DNA from: Oscarella lobularis
Taxonomy: Eukaryota; Porifera; Homoscleromorpha; Homosclerophorida; Oscarellidae
Length of the DNA: 64,000 bases
Reading direction: 5' to 3'
Assembly (NCBI RefSeq): GCF_947507565.1
Contig: NC_089176.1
Coordinates: forward strand, 3,906,001-3,970,000
Within the stretch, counting starts at the first letter, position 1, and every line of letters starts with the position of its first letter. The notes beneath the pieces were generated by a model that made no database searches, was not told the DNA's origin, and saw nothing but the letters and a program-made list of their open reading frames with translations. A program made the translations under genes and the position numbers. This document shows, piece by piece, positions 1 through 9,200 of the stretch.

Positions 1-910
1 CAGCTCCATGGGCGGGATACACCTATGCAAATTAAATAATTAATTAATTTATTCGTTTAGGATGATGCAACTGCTGCAGACTTTGGTGTCATCAGGCAAC
101 GTCTTCAGCTTGTTGTTCAAAGAGTCGAACATGAGCCCAGCCATTTCTTCAGCTGTGTATCCAACCGAGCCAACTAGATCTGGTCTTCCACACGAGCCAA
201 TAAACAGAGTATCACCGGTAAAAGCCTAACGAAAAAAATCAATTATTTAATTTCATTGCTACACGTGGGAAATGGAAATAGTCTCACAGCCTTTGCTTTA
301 TTTTCATCTTCTTTATTAATCAATATCCACGTGACTGACTCCGGTGTGTGACCTGGGGTGTGCACCGCGCGAATGCTGAATTTCTCGGACAGATGTATGA
401 TTTCGTTGTCTTTTGTTTCGTAGGGTTGGAATTGGCATCGTTCGGCGGCGCCTGCTCCCATGTAGACCCCCACGCTGGCGCGATCTTGAAGCTCCTTGTG
501 ACCGGACACGAAATCGGCGTGAACGTGCGTCAAAAAGATTCCTTTCAACGTCAATTCATTAGCATTCAATTCCTAAAAAAAGTAGAATCACGTGGAGAAA
601 AAATTTCATGGGGAACGCAGTCAATTTGATCGAGCATTTGCTCCCACAAAACTCGATCGCGTCTTTGTGGTCTTTTACTTGCAAGTAGGCGTCAACGTCT
701 CGTCGCGGATCGACGAGAATGGCGTTTCCGTCGTGGCTGATCATGTAGGAGGCTTGCGCGAGGCATTCGAGGTAGTAGATTCGCACCGAAGCGCCGTCGA
801 TGTCGTGGACTTCTTTTAGACCGCTCTGCAAGACGGCAATGGAATGTGGCGCGTTTGCACGTGAATGCACCTACGGGTAGGATCACGACTTCGTCGTCTT
901 CGTTGCGCAT
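1..910 (-). CDS. MBL-fold persulfide dioxygenase-like hydrolase, 3' end outside the window
   Basis: Metallo-beta-lactamase-fold enzyme of the ETHE1/persulfide dioxygenase group, which oxidises glutathione persulfide in mitochondrial sulfide metabolism. Inferred exons (minus): 910-875, 825-679, 572-288, 225-82 and 22-1, joined in frame. Visible are YLECLAQASY, VDPRRDVD, the metal-binding THVHADFVSGH (HxHxDH type), HTPGHTPES, TGDTLFIG, CGRPDL and VYPAHGA. VDPRRDVD and GRPDL resemble bacterial MBL-rhodanese proteins more than human ETHE1, so a rhodanese domain may follow to the left, out of sight. The ATG at 910 gives a short first exon; no clear mitochondrial presequence is seen, so an upstream start is possible. 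Family call is firm; substrate is inferred. Confidence 0.88.
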
Positions 911-1105
911 TCTTGTCTCGTCGCGTTCGAGTGATGCAGCTAAGGGCAGGTTGAGCCAGTTACTGTCTGTGACGCCCGGGCGGGACTGTGACGTGGTCGC
1001 GTCCCCTCACGGCCCACCGCACACCCCCAAGACCACGCCCTCAAGTTCAATAAAGAACGAAACCATTTTATTAATTTACATCAGATGTATGTAAAAGCCA
1101 TGCTC

Positions 1106-2692
1106 TTAGTGTGTCGAACTAGTTGGAGTTTCCTGTACGGGGGCGCATTCTGAATGTAGGCTTTGCTGTATCGCACAAAATCACTAATATGCATTAAATT
1201 GAAAGAAAAAAATTCTACCTCAAGCCAAGTAATCCTGTGGTTTTTCTAAAACAACTAATGATTAAAAAATAGAAAGCTTGCTGACAATATACCTCATCCA
1301 GGTCAACCTTTACTTGTCTGTACCAGCAGTTCCATTCGTGATCCGTTTTCTAAAATTGCGGACAATTATAACTATCTCTTGAGGCGACAAATTCTAATTT
1401 TACTTCATAATCTTTGATCTGAACAAAATACGGTAAATGTGTTGAAAAACTAAAACTGTATAGAGCCTTGCCTTTTGTTCAAGCTCCTCGTTTCTATTTT
1501 TCAATTCTCTAATCTCGCTTTTGAACTCCTTTCTCTCCTCCATTTTATCTTTTAAATCCTAAAGTAGAGGCAGAATGAGCGCGCAGTGAAGTAGACCAGA
1601 GTAAAAAACAAACAGCAGCTAGGGTATTAACAGTTTCTGAACAAGCTTTTAAATCTTTTCGCGTTTCTTCGAGTTTCTCCTTCGTTTCGTCAAGTTCCTT
1701 CTGCAACGACTCCACTTTCTAAGCAAAACATACAAACTGAGAAGTTGCACCAACACGTTTACCTGATCTTTCTCAGAAATCTGTCGTCTCAGAGCTGATA
1801 AATTAAAGTCGCCCTAAATTCACATGCAAGTGAACGAAGTGAACGTAGACAGTGTAGGCGAAAAATCACTAACGGCGTCTGCAAATTCTGGGGGGTCCAG
1901 TTCTGGAAAGAAAAAAAATGAAAGCATGATAAAAGCGTCGTCTTTTTCAAATGGTACCAAATGTGCTAGAATGAGCAGTAGAATCCAAGTGACCTAATGA
2001 AAAACCCCTGCTAGATAAACTTCTAAATGCTATCCTATACATGTATACTTGTTCCTGATCCATCGTTCTTTTCTTGATGAAAGTCTGATCTTCTAAATTG
2101 CCCTTTGTCCGCTGATCGCCGCTTCGGACCGTAGCCGTAGCCACCGTCAGATTTCCATCCACGACTCACTGTTCCAGCCGGGTGGTAGGCTTTATGGGGG
2201 TCAGTAAAAGCGGCCGTCGATTGAGAATGGAGCATTCGATGGTGAGCTAAATCACCGGGCGATAATAATGAGAAAGCGAGGTGTAAAAAACTTACGGGGA
2301 CTCTGCCCTAGTTTGTCTTCTCTCTGCTTCCAATCAGACTCATCAGAGTGGCTTCGTTCCCGGCCCATCAGTTGTTGCACTATCCAAACCCGCTTGATCT
2401 CGTACAGCGAGTGGCAGAGCAAGTTGAACGTCTCCTCTTTGGGGCCTTTGAAACGCAAGATTCTCACGAGAGCGTCGACTTTCGTCGAGTTCGTTGGCGC
2501 GGCCATATTCGTTGCCAAACCGGTGTTCGATTCGACGTTGTCCTTATCGGTTTGAGTGAGCAGCGATGCGCCGCTCTGCAAGCGTTTTCCCATCAGGCTA
2601 TGGAGCAATTGGTCGTCTACGCACAGGTTGTGTTGGAGAAACTCTCGATTCGTGTCAACGCGAGTTTGCCAAGGGTCTGGAGGCTGTGACAT
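1106..2692 (-). CDS. CARD-like plus coiled-coil protein, multi-exon
   Basis: First exon (2692 to about 2295) opens MSQPPDPWQTRV and encodes a roughly 90-residue helical domain with CARD-like spacing: an LLHSLMG helix, LLTQTDKD, a VDALVRILRFKG helix, and FNLLCHSLYE...VWIVQQL. It splices in phase to a low-complexity exon near 2242-2160. Further minus-strand exons encode charged helices: one ending in DQ near 1800-1765, KVESLQKELDETKEKLEETRK near 1720-1640, MEERKEFKSEIRELKNRNEELEQK near 1560-1470, and a Trp-rich piece (EWNCWYRQVKVDLDE) at 1349-1293. CARD followed by coiled coil is typical of scaffold adaptors in inflammatory signalling; the exact family is not recognised. The 3' end is ambiguous: a splice at about 1169 gives a stop at 1106, other acceptors shift it. 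Middle exons (1900-2160) are uncertain. Confidence 0.6.
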
Positions 2693-3720
2693 GGGCGGAA
2701 GTCACGCCGGTCCGCCAGCCTGGCCGGTGACGACTTTCTCGGTACGCACAGTGATCGGCACTGGCTCCGTACGGTACAGTACGATGAAGGAAGCAAAAGG
2801 GAAAACCGCAGGGAAGCAGCAAAGTAACGTGCGTTATTTTTCATTTTTTATTTCACCCGCTCATGCAAAAACAGCGTCAAAATAATTCATGCAGCCTAAA
2901 AAATAAAATCCATCCACTTCCCACTAAAAGATGAGGATCCTTGCCGCCGTCCTTTCATTCGATCGAGCTCAAGTTTCCACCTAAAAAATACGATTAGCTA
3001 CTGTCAAATAATCTCTGTACGTACCTTTTTCGATTGCGTCCATATTCGCGTTACCCAGGCTACACCACGGGGAGGTTTGGACGCTTTCGTAGCCCAAGGC
3101 AGCCACCGCAAGCGATGACCACCCGTTCCAAAAATTTAGGGCGAGTTGCGGGTCCTCGGCCACTCCATGCAGTACCCGCCTGGATGAGAGTCGGCCCCTG
3201 TACCGAAGTCCCCCGGCGCGCTGGTACCAAAGCCTTCGCTATGTCTTCCTGGGAAGAAACGGGCCTTGTGGAAGTGGAGAACGGCCGACCTTGTAGAGTC
3301 GACAGGGAAGGCAGTGCAATGCCCAAGTCGAGGTTTCCTGGGCCAGGTCATCCTCCGTCTAATCGTGCCAATGGTGAGATAAGTGCCGGCAACCAGACCG
3401 CTTGCGACACCCCCTCCAAGTCGTGCCCGCTCGAGCCTAGCGCGGGCCGTACTTGTTTGGCAAGCAATAAGACATTGGCGACCATTCCGCCCAGTGCGCG
3501 TACCGAGGCCGAAGCCCCCCATCGCCCTGCCTACGGGCTCCGGCACGGATTAATTAATCCGTGGGCCACGCTGAAACAACTACCCGAGACTTGCCTTATG
3601 TCTTCCCCCTTGTCGGTCCGATCAAGAACGAGACGTAGCGAACCACGACGCATTCACCCTCAGCCGCAACTGAAGGGAAATCGGTGTGCGTTTCCCTTTT
3701 GAACAGCGTAGCCCCGCCCA
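2693..3720. other. no convincing gene; GC-rich stretch open on both strands
   Basis: About 1 kb between the CARD gene and the promoter at 3721. From roughly 3110 to 3560 the DNA is clearly more GC-rich than the rest and is open over 100 codons or more on both strands (222 codons plus, 136 codons minus), with no recognisable domain in any frame. A possible minus-strand splice pair (donor near 3023, acceptor near 2980) could join small exons, but the product resembles nothing known to me. The pattern fits composition-driven open frames, a decayed or foreign insert, or exons of a rapidly evolving gene. No function is assigned. Confidence 0.4.
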
Positions 3721-3850
3721 GCGCGCTCATTGGTTCGTTGTGATCACGTGGGGCTAATTTAGCACTCTGATTGGCTCCCACCCAAAAGGCGCGAGTTCAA
3801 AAACCTGTTTGAAAACCGGTTTGGAAGACGAAGGCGACAACTGCAAGATG
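3721..3850 (+). promoter_or_regulatory. compact promoter with GC box, two ATTGG/CCAAT motifs and an E-box
   Basis: Just upstream of the ATG at 3848 lie a GC box (CCCCGCCC near 3713), two inverted CCAAT motifs (ATTGG near 3730 and 3771) and a CACGTG E-box (near 3746). The start sits in AAGATGGCGG, the YY1-like initiator often found at the start codon of housekeeping genes. The grouping supports a real plus-strand transcription start here; factor binding is inferred from motifs only. Confidence 0.55.
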
Positions 3851-4170
3851 GCGGAGAAGAACCTCATGGTCTACGCGAAGCTCGAAAAGCAAGAGAACGA
3901 CTCCGACGAGTGAGGAAGAGAAGGAGAACAACGTGAAATCGAACGCGCGGCGAAGAATTGGTAGCGCACGTCGATTAAAGATGTCCGACATCGCCACGCG
4001 AAGAAATACGAAGAAAGGAAGAAGAAAGAGGAGCCTAGCCGACGAAAAAGCGTTGCAACGTGCCTCTTCTCGCCGAGATTTGCTCTTCGAGGCAGATCAA
4101 GACCGAAGAAATTGGCTTAGAACTGCGCGATCACAGTCTGGTTGTTCTAACGTTCTTTTATATGCTCCAG
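3848..4170 (+). CDS. small basic protein, frame interrupted once
   Basis: The ATG at 3848 opens MAEKNLMVYAKLEKQENDSDE and then meets a TGA in an acidic run. One base over, the frame continues open with a Glu/Lys run and a strongly Arg/Lys-rich stretch (MSDIATRRNTKKGRRKR...), ending at YAPG before a good donor, GTAAGC, near 4170. Either one extra T near 3913 breaks a single continuous reading frame, or a short intron starting at the GTGAGG there is removed (acceptor near 3968 keeps frame). The composition, acidic then very basic, suggests a nuclear or nucleolar protein. No family recognised. The 3' exons are not found before the next gene at 4287, so the model is incomplete. Confidence 0.4.
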
Positions 4171-4286
4171 GTAAGCTAACAAAAGAATAGGATCTAGGAT
4201 GTTTATTGTTTGTATCGTAGGAGAGCATAAAGGCAGAAATCTGAGCACAGATTGGTCACTTCCTGTTCTTCCTCACTCCTTGAATG

Positions 4287-4703
4287 ATGAAGCTCGTCGT
4301 CGTATTGCTATTTTCTGTTTGCGGAGTTGCTTTGGCTGCGTCTTTTCAAACTCCAAAAGAACGTTCCCGAAGTAAATCTCTGTTATTCGTCGACTGATTC
4401 GTGCGATGTCACATTATCTATTTTTACAGGAACTACGTTTCCAGTTGCAATGTGCAGAGTTCATTCGGTTAGGAGACGAAGTTCGGAAGATGCTTATGCA
4501 GCCTTGCCTAGAAGGTTTTTTGTTTGCTAAATACTAAAATCTGGACTACTTGTGCGTTTCTATTTAGCGAAAGAGCTGACTTGTGTGACGTTTGCGGAGG
4601 AGGAATTCAGTCTTGTTCCAGTTGCAAGGCCTGTATCTCTAAGCAGATTCCGCTTGGCAATCCAGCCCCCAAACCGTGGTGGCCGTGTTGCGTCATTCTA
4701 TAG
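4287..4703 (+). CDS. secreted Cys-rich peptide precursor A
   Basis: Three exons (4287-4371, 4430-4514, 4568-4703) give about 102 residues. Order: signal peptide (MKLVVVLLFSVCGVALAASF), short acidic/basic propeptide with RRR and RS sites, a conserved TTFPVAMCRVH segment, then a Cys-rich C-terminal exon with CxxC...CxxCxxC spacing ending PCCVIL-stop. The splice phases (1 and 2) are the same in the two downstream paralogues, which fixes the model. Total Cys outside the signal peptide is eight, suggesting four disulfides or a metal site. An ATG one codon upstream (4284) is possible. CVIL resembles a CaaX box but the signal peptide makes prenylation unlikely. No known family recognised; role could be signalling, defence or venom-like, which sequence alone cannot tell. 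Confidence 0.75.
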
Positions 4704-4947
4704 CTCTTGATGCCTCTGTTGCACTGAGAAAACTCTGTACCACTGAAATTTATCACATTATTTGTATTTTGTTTGTGTAGTTAATAAACGTTCCCCAGAC
4801 CTTGCTTTTCCTTGTTAGCTTACGTAAAGGATATGAGAGGACGTTGGAACAACTAGACTGCCGATACGAGAGCATAAAGTGAGTACAGATTTGTTATTGA
4901 CTATTTTCCACTCTGCAGTGACATCGACGAGACTGGTTGCCGGACTG

Positions 4948-5383
4948 ATGAAGCTCACCGTATTGCTGTTGCTTGCTTGTGGAGTCACTTTTACTTTGAC
5001 GGCTTCTTTTCAAACTCCCAAGGAACATTATCGAAATCGCAGAAGTATGCTGCTAACGTCCATGTGTTGTACTATTTTATCGCGATAGGAACTACGTTTC
5101 CAATTGCAATGTGCAGAGTTCATTTGGGTAAGAGGCGAAGTCCGGAGGATAATACTTCTGCAGCTTTGCCTAGAAGGTTCTTTCTTGGCTAAATACTAAA
5201 AACTAGACTACTTGTGCGTTTTCATTTAGCGAAAGAGCGGACGTGTGTGAATTTTGTGGAAGAGCGTTTGATTCGTGTTCCCGTTGCAGGTCCTGTACTA
5301 ATGAAAGGGGCGACGGGGGTGGTACCACCGGTACCGGTGGTACCAGCAAAAGTGTTAGCGCCCCGTGTTGCGTCATTCTATAG
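4948..5383 (+). CDS. secreted Cys-rich peptide precursor B
   Basis: Paralogue of the peptide at 4287 with identical exon phases: 4948-5044, 5089-5176, 5230-5383, about 112 residues. Signal peptide MKLTVLLLLACGVTFTLTASF, then QTPKEHYRNRRR, TTFPIAMCRVHLGKRR, and the Cys-rich exon (CEFCGRAFDSCSRCRSC) ending PCCVIL-stop. GKRR is the classical amidation-plus-dibasic cleavage signal of peptide precursors. The last exon carries an extra Gly/Thr-rich linker coded by a palindromic run of GGTACC-type units, not found in the other two copies. Eight Cys lie outside the signal peptide. Upstream is a TATA-like AGCATAAA and a possible 5'-UTR intron (GTGAGTAC near 4878, acceptor CTGCAG near 4918). Confidence 0.77.
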
Positions 5384-5637
5384 CTCTTGACGCCTCTGTT
5401 GCACTGAGAAAACTCGAATTTATCACATTATTTGTTTTGTTTGTTTGTGTAGTTAGACAATAAACATCCACCAGACCCTGCTTTTCCTCGTTAGCTTACG
5501 TGAAGGATATGAGAGAACGTTGGAACAACTGGACTGCTGATACGAAAGCATATAAAGGCAGAATGTGAGTACGGATTTGTCATTGCCCGTTCTCCGCACT
5601 GCAGCGACGGTCGACAAGAGTGCTGGTTGCCGGAGGG

Positions 5638-6062
5638 ATGAAGCTCGCCGTATTGCTTTTAGTTGTTTGCGGAGTCACTTTGACGGCCTCGTTTCGAACC
5701 CCTGAAGAACATAACCGACATCGCAGAAGTATTAATTATTTTGTTGATACGATCTATCCACTGGTATCTATCGTGAATAGGAACTACGCTTCCCATTTCT
5801 ATGTGCAGAGTTCCTTCGGGTAAGAGGCGAAGTCTGGAACGTTCTAACAGTGTTTTTGCAGCCTTGCTCAGAAGGTTTCTTTTTCAGAGCTAATTATTTA
5901 TATAATTCATATGAAAACTACGTTTGATTTGCATTTAGAGAAAGAGCGGACGTGTGTGACGCTTGTGGAAGAGGGATTCGTCTGTGTTCCGCTTGCATGG
6001 CCTGTATCTGCGAATGTGCTAATCATGACGACTGTGTAATGTGTTGTTGCACAATACTATGA
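5638..6062 (+). CDS. secreted Cys-rich peptide precursor C
   Basis: Third paralogue with exons 5638-5728, 5781-5874 and 5939-6062, about 102 residues. Signal peptide MKLAVLLLVVCGVTLTASF, propeptide RTPEEHNRHRRR, TTLPISMCRVPSGKRR, then a Cys-rich exon with four additional Cys compared with A and B (CDACGRGIRLCSACMACICEC... ending MCCCTIL-stop), making twelve outside the signal peptide, still an even number. A TATA-like CATATAAAGG lies near 5548 and a GTGAGTAC/CTGCAG pair suggests a 5'-UTR intron. The signal peptide and TT(F/L)P(V/I) segment are conserved while the last exon has diverged, a pattern common in fast-evolving secreted peptides. Confidence 0.76.
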
Positions 6063-6228
6063 AAATCTTAGGCTGTCTCTGCTGTAGTAAGCGAGGTTCT
6101 GTGTTAGTTGATTTGTTTTTGTTTCACAGTACGTACTGTACAATATGAACTAAATATCAAACAGTCATTTTTTTTCTACCGGCATAAGAATATACGGGAA
6201 CGTTCCTTGTGTATCTGTCCATCTGAGG

Positions 6229-9200
6229 ATGAACGAATCAACAGATTCCAATGGGCTTTCGTCCTCTGAAGCGCTTCGTAAACTTACGTTATGCCTTCAG
6301 GACGCAGTAGACGTTTCGAATCGGGCTTCAACGGGGTTCTTTTCAACGTACACACCCAATTCGCGATCTTTCGTCCACTGGATTTGTTCAATCGTATCGA
6401 TTGCGTGCATTATTCTTCTGTTTACTACGTATCCTGCAATCAGCCAAGAGGGAAGGTACGATAAAATCAATTTTAGACCACGTTTCTTCAGAAAAATCTC
6501 TTCCAAGGGCTGCTTTGATTATTTCCGAGGGAATGCTAGTACTAGTGCTATTCATTATAAATACGGCTATACTTAGTCGAGAAAGGTGGCTTCGGAGGCG
6601 AGAAATGGTTCAAAAACTGCAAAACATAGTGAATCGTTGCAAAGGTCTAAAAAAAATTGTAAATCAATTATTAATTTTTTAATCATTAGAAGTATAGATT
6701 GGTTGGAAAAATGTAAGTGTGGAGAGGTCGAAGTTCCCTCCTATTTGCCTATGCTGATGCCAGCGAGTTCTTCCCTGAGTGTCATACCAACGTTACGAGA
6801 CGGCCAATTGGTCAATCTTCCCGTTGTCTTACTCGTCGAAGATGACGTCATCGTCGTTCCAGCGAGAGTCAAAACTCCCGTACGGATATCAGGACAAAGT
6901 GGAACGTTTGAAAGAGGGGATTTGATTGACGAAGACGAAGATTTAGACGAAAATATAAAGGAAGTAGGCGTGGAACATTGCAACGTGAAATCGTGGAAAA
7001 GATTCAGAGTAGAAGAGAACGCAATTGAGGCAATACTAAGGTAAAAATCACGTGAGAAGAGACACTCATATTCACATAATTTATTAATCTTTTTTTGTAA
7101 TGATACCTATAATTATTTTTCAATTGATTATCATTACTATGAGTATAGAGTATTATTAAAATTTATTGTGTATTATAACTTATTTGTCTTTTTTCTTAGA
7201 GATGTTTTGAATGGATATAAGGATAAACCAGAGGGAATTCTTTCCACTGAGAAACACGTCTTCTTTCGCGAAGTTCTTTTGAAAAGACTCATTTGGATGT
7301 TACCTGTAAAAGGAGAAAGTTCATAAATAAAAAATAAAATTTTCTTTTTCTTTCTTATAGGGTGCTTCTTTGTTTATTAATCTTATTCGATATTTGGTTT
7401 GTCGCGACGACGTTTCCGATTGGCCGGAAATGTTTTATCTGCAACAGGTATTGGGGTATCGATTATATGAAGTATATCTTATTGAATTTCTTTTTAGATC
7501 TATGTTTTGCTTCCCGTTCTTCCTCTCGTTTTTCCTCTTCTTTGGACGCTCACTCGTCTCTTTGGAATTGCGTCGATTTTGGCGAAATTTCGCGAGGCCC
7601 AAAAGTCCGTTTCTTCGCTCCAATCGTCCATAGAATGGAGTCCGCCCACGCAGGACAACGCCGGCGAAGAAAGCCGTCAAGACACTAAATCAAAATGGAA
7701 AATATTTTGGGATTTGATTAGAGGAAATCCGGACAATCTTCCAAGAACGTCGAGCCTTTTAGAAAAACTCGGAAATTTATCAGTAAGGGAGAAAGAAAGA
7801 GAGATAGAATTTCTCCCATGATTTGTTTTCCTTCTAAGGTTCTATGCTGTGCTGATAAGGCGGGAATATTGAGCTCTCCTTCGCCCTATCCAAGCAAAAC
7901 GTTCTTTTTTCGAGACAGGGATAGGGATAACGCGGAGAGAAGCGATGATATTAGCGCGGAAGAAAAGGAAACGGACCCGGATCCGGATCCGTGCAGCTGG
8001 CAATCAAACAGCACCTTTGGGAAGGAGGATAATAAGCCAGAAGCTTGTCAAAACGAGTCAAGGGAAGATGAGGTTAATGAGAATAGGTGTACTATGAGAA
8101 AAGCAGCCCAGGGTTATGTCTTGGATGTCTCACTTGCATCTTATGTAAACATCCTTTATTATATTTTTATCTTTATATAAAATATTTTGGGTTTTAGAAA
8201 GACGAGATTTTGCAGTTTGATGATCAATTTTGGACCGACTATTTGACGTCATTGAAGCCACTGGTATAATAAAATATGACGTTTGGTTGTGACTTATTCA
8301 TTAATTAATTAAGGGACTTAACGTTTTGATGAATAATTCTTCCGCGTCTCAGTCTTCTTTTCTGTGGCGCGAGACCGTTCTCCGATCCATGTCTAGACTC
8401 CAATTAATGTTGAGAACACCTGAAGCACATCTTAGGTAATTAATTGATCTTTTAAATTATTGGCTTCAATAATTGATTCTTAAAGGAATCTTTTTCTTCT
8501 TGGTAAAGAGATTGGCTTTACGTCATCAGGTCTCGCGTCATTTACAAATAAATTCACCATAACAACGTTTACAGCCTGTGTACGATTTTTCGAAATTGAA
8601 ATCACTAAGTTTTTGCTAATACTTTTATAGCGTAATTTGAAAGAGGACGCCTTTTCATTGCCCGTCTATACGCCTCAGATGATGGTTGCCCAAGTGGCAA
8701 AGGAAGCGAATTCCGGCTCGCATCAATTGATGAGCCATGGACCGGCCGATTTATTGCTTTCTCACTGCAGCGACTATTGGGATGGCGCCGAGTTGAAAAA
8801 TCTCACCAAATCAGAAAGGCAGAAAATTCAATACTAGTAGAAATAATATTAATGATTATTTTCAGAAGAAAAGTTTTGGATTTTTATCGACGACTCAATC
8901 TGACGACGTATTGCGTGGCTTTCGCATATAGGCCAGTGGATGAGGAAAGAAATGCTATTATTCTATTCATATATATATAAGGGTTCTATATTCGTCAATT
9001 TTTAGACCATAGGAGATTTAGACAGGGATATCTATATTCACGTTTCAGCTGACTATTTGGAAAATGGTGCGAGGAATTTTTCGCTTTCTCCCGACGATAT
9101 GACGTCGTTCACGGACGTCCGGTTTCGTTCCGTTTCACCGACTCCCTATAATGAGTGAGTAAGAACATTTAAATAATTCTCAAATAAATTCGTTTTAGAG

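Larger units (their letters stand above)
4200..6070 (+). repeat. tandem triplication carrying the Cys-rich peptide genes
   Basis: Similarity among the three peptide genes extends beyond the coding exons. The 3' flank TATAGCTCTTGA(T/C)GCCTCTGTTGCACTGAG follows genes A and B, and the upstream stretch with GTTAGCTTACGT, AAGGATATGAGAG and CGTTGGAACAAC precedes B and C. Units are about 0.65-0.7 kb. The third unit has lost the shared 3' flank, and the upstream part of the first is more diverged, as expected at the edges of a tandem array. Confidence 0.75.

Noticed and set aside
2035-2235. Minus ORF read straight through as one exon
   Set aside because: A GTGAGT donor near 2162 and in-phase splice from the CARD exon indicate that the ORF runs into an intron.
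3034-3702. 222-codon plus ORF as a gene
   Set aside because: No domain, opposite strand equally open, and GC-rich composition explains the lack of stops.
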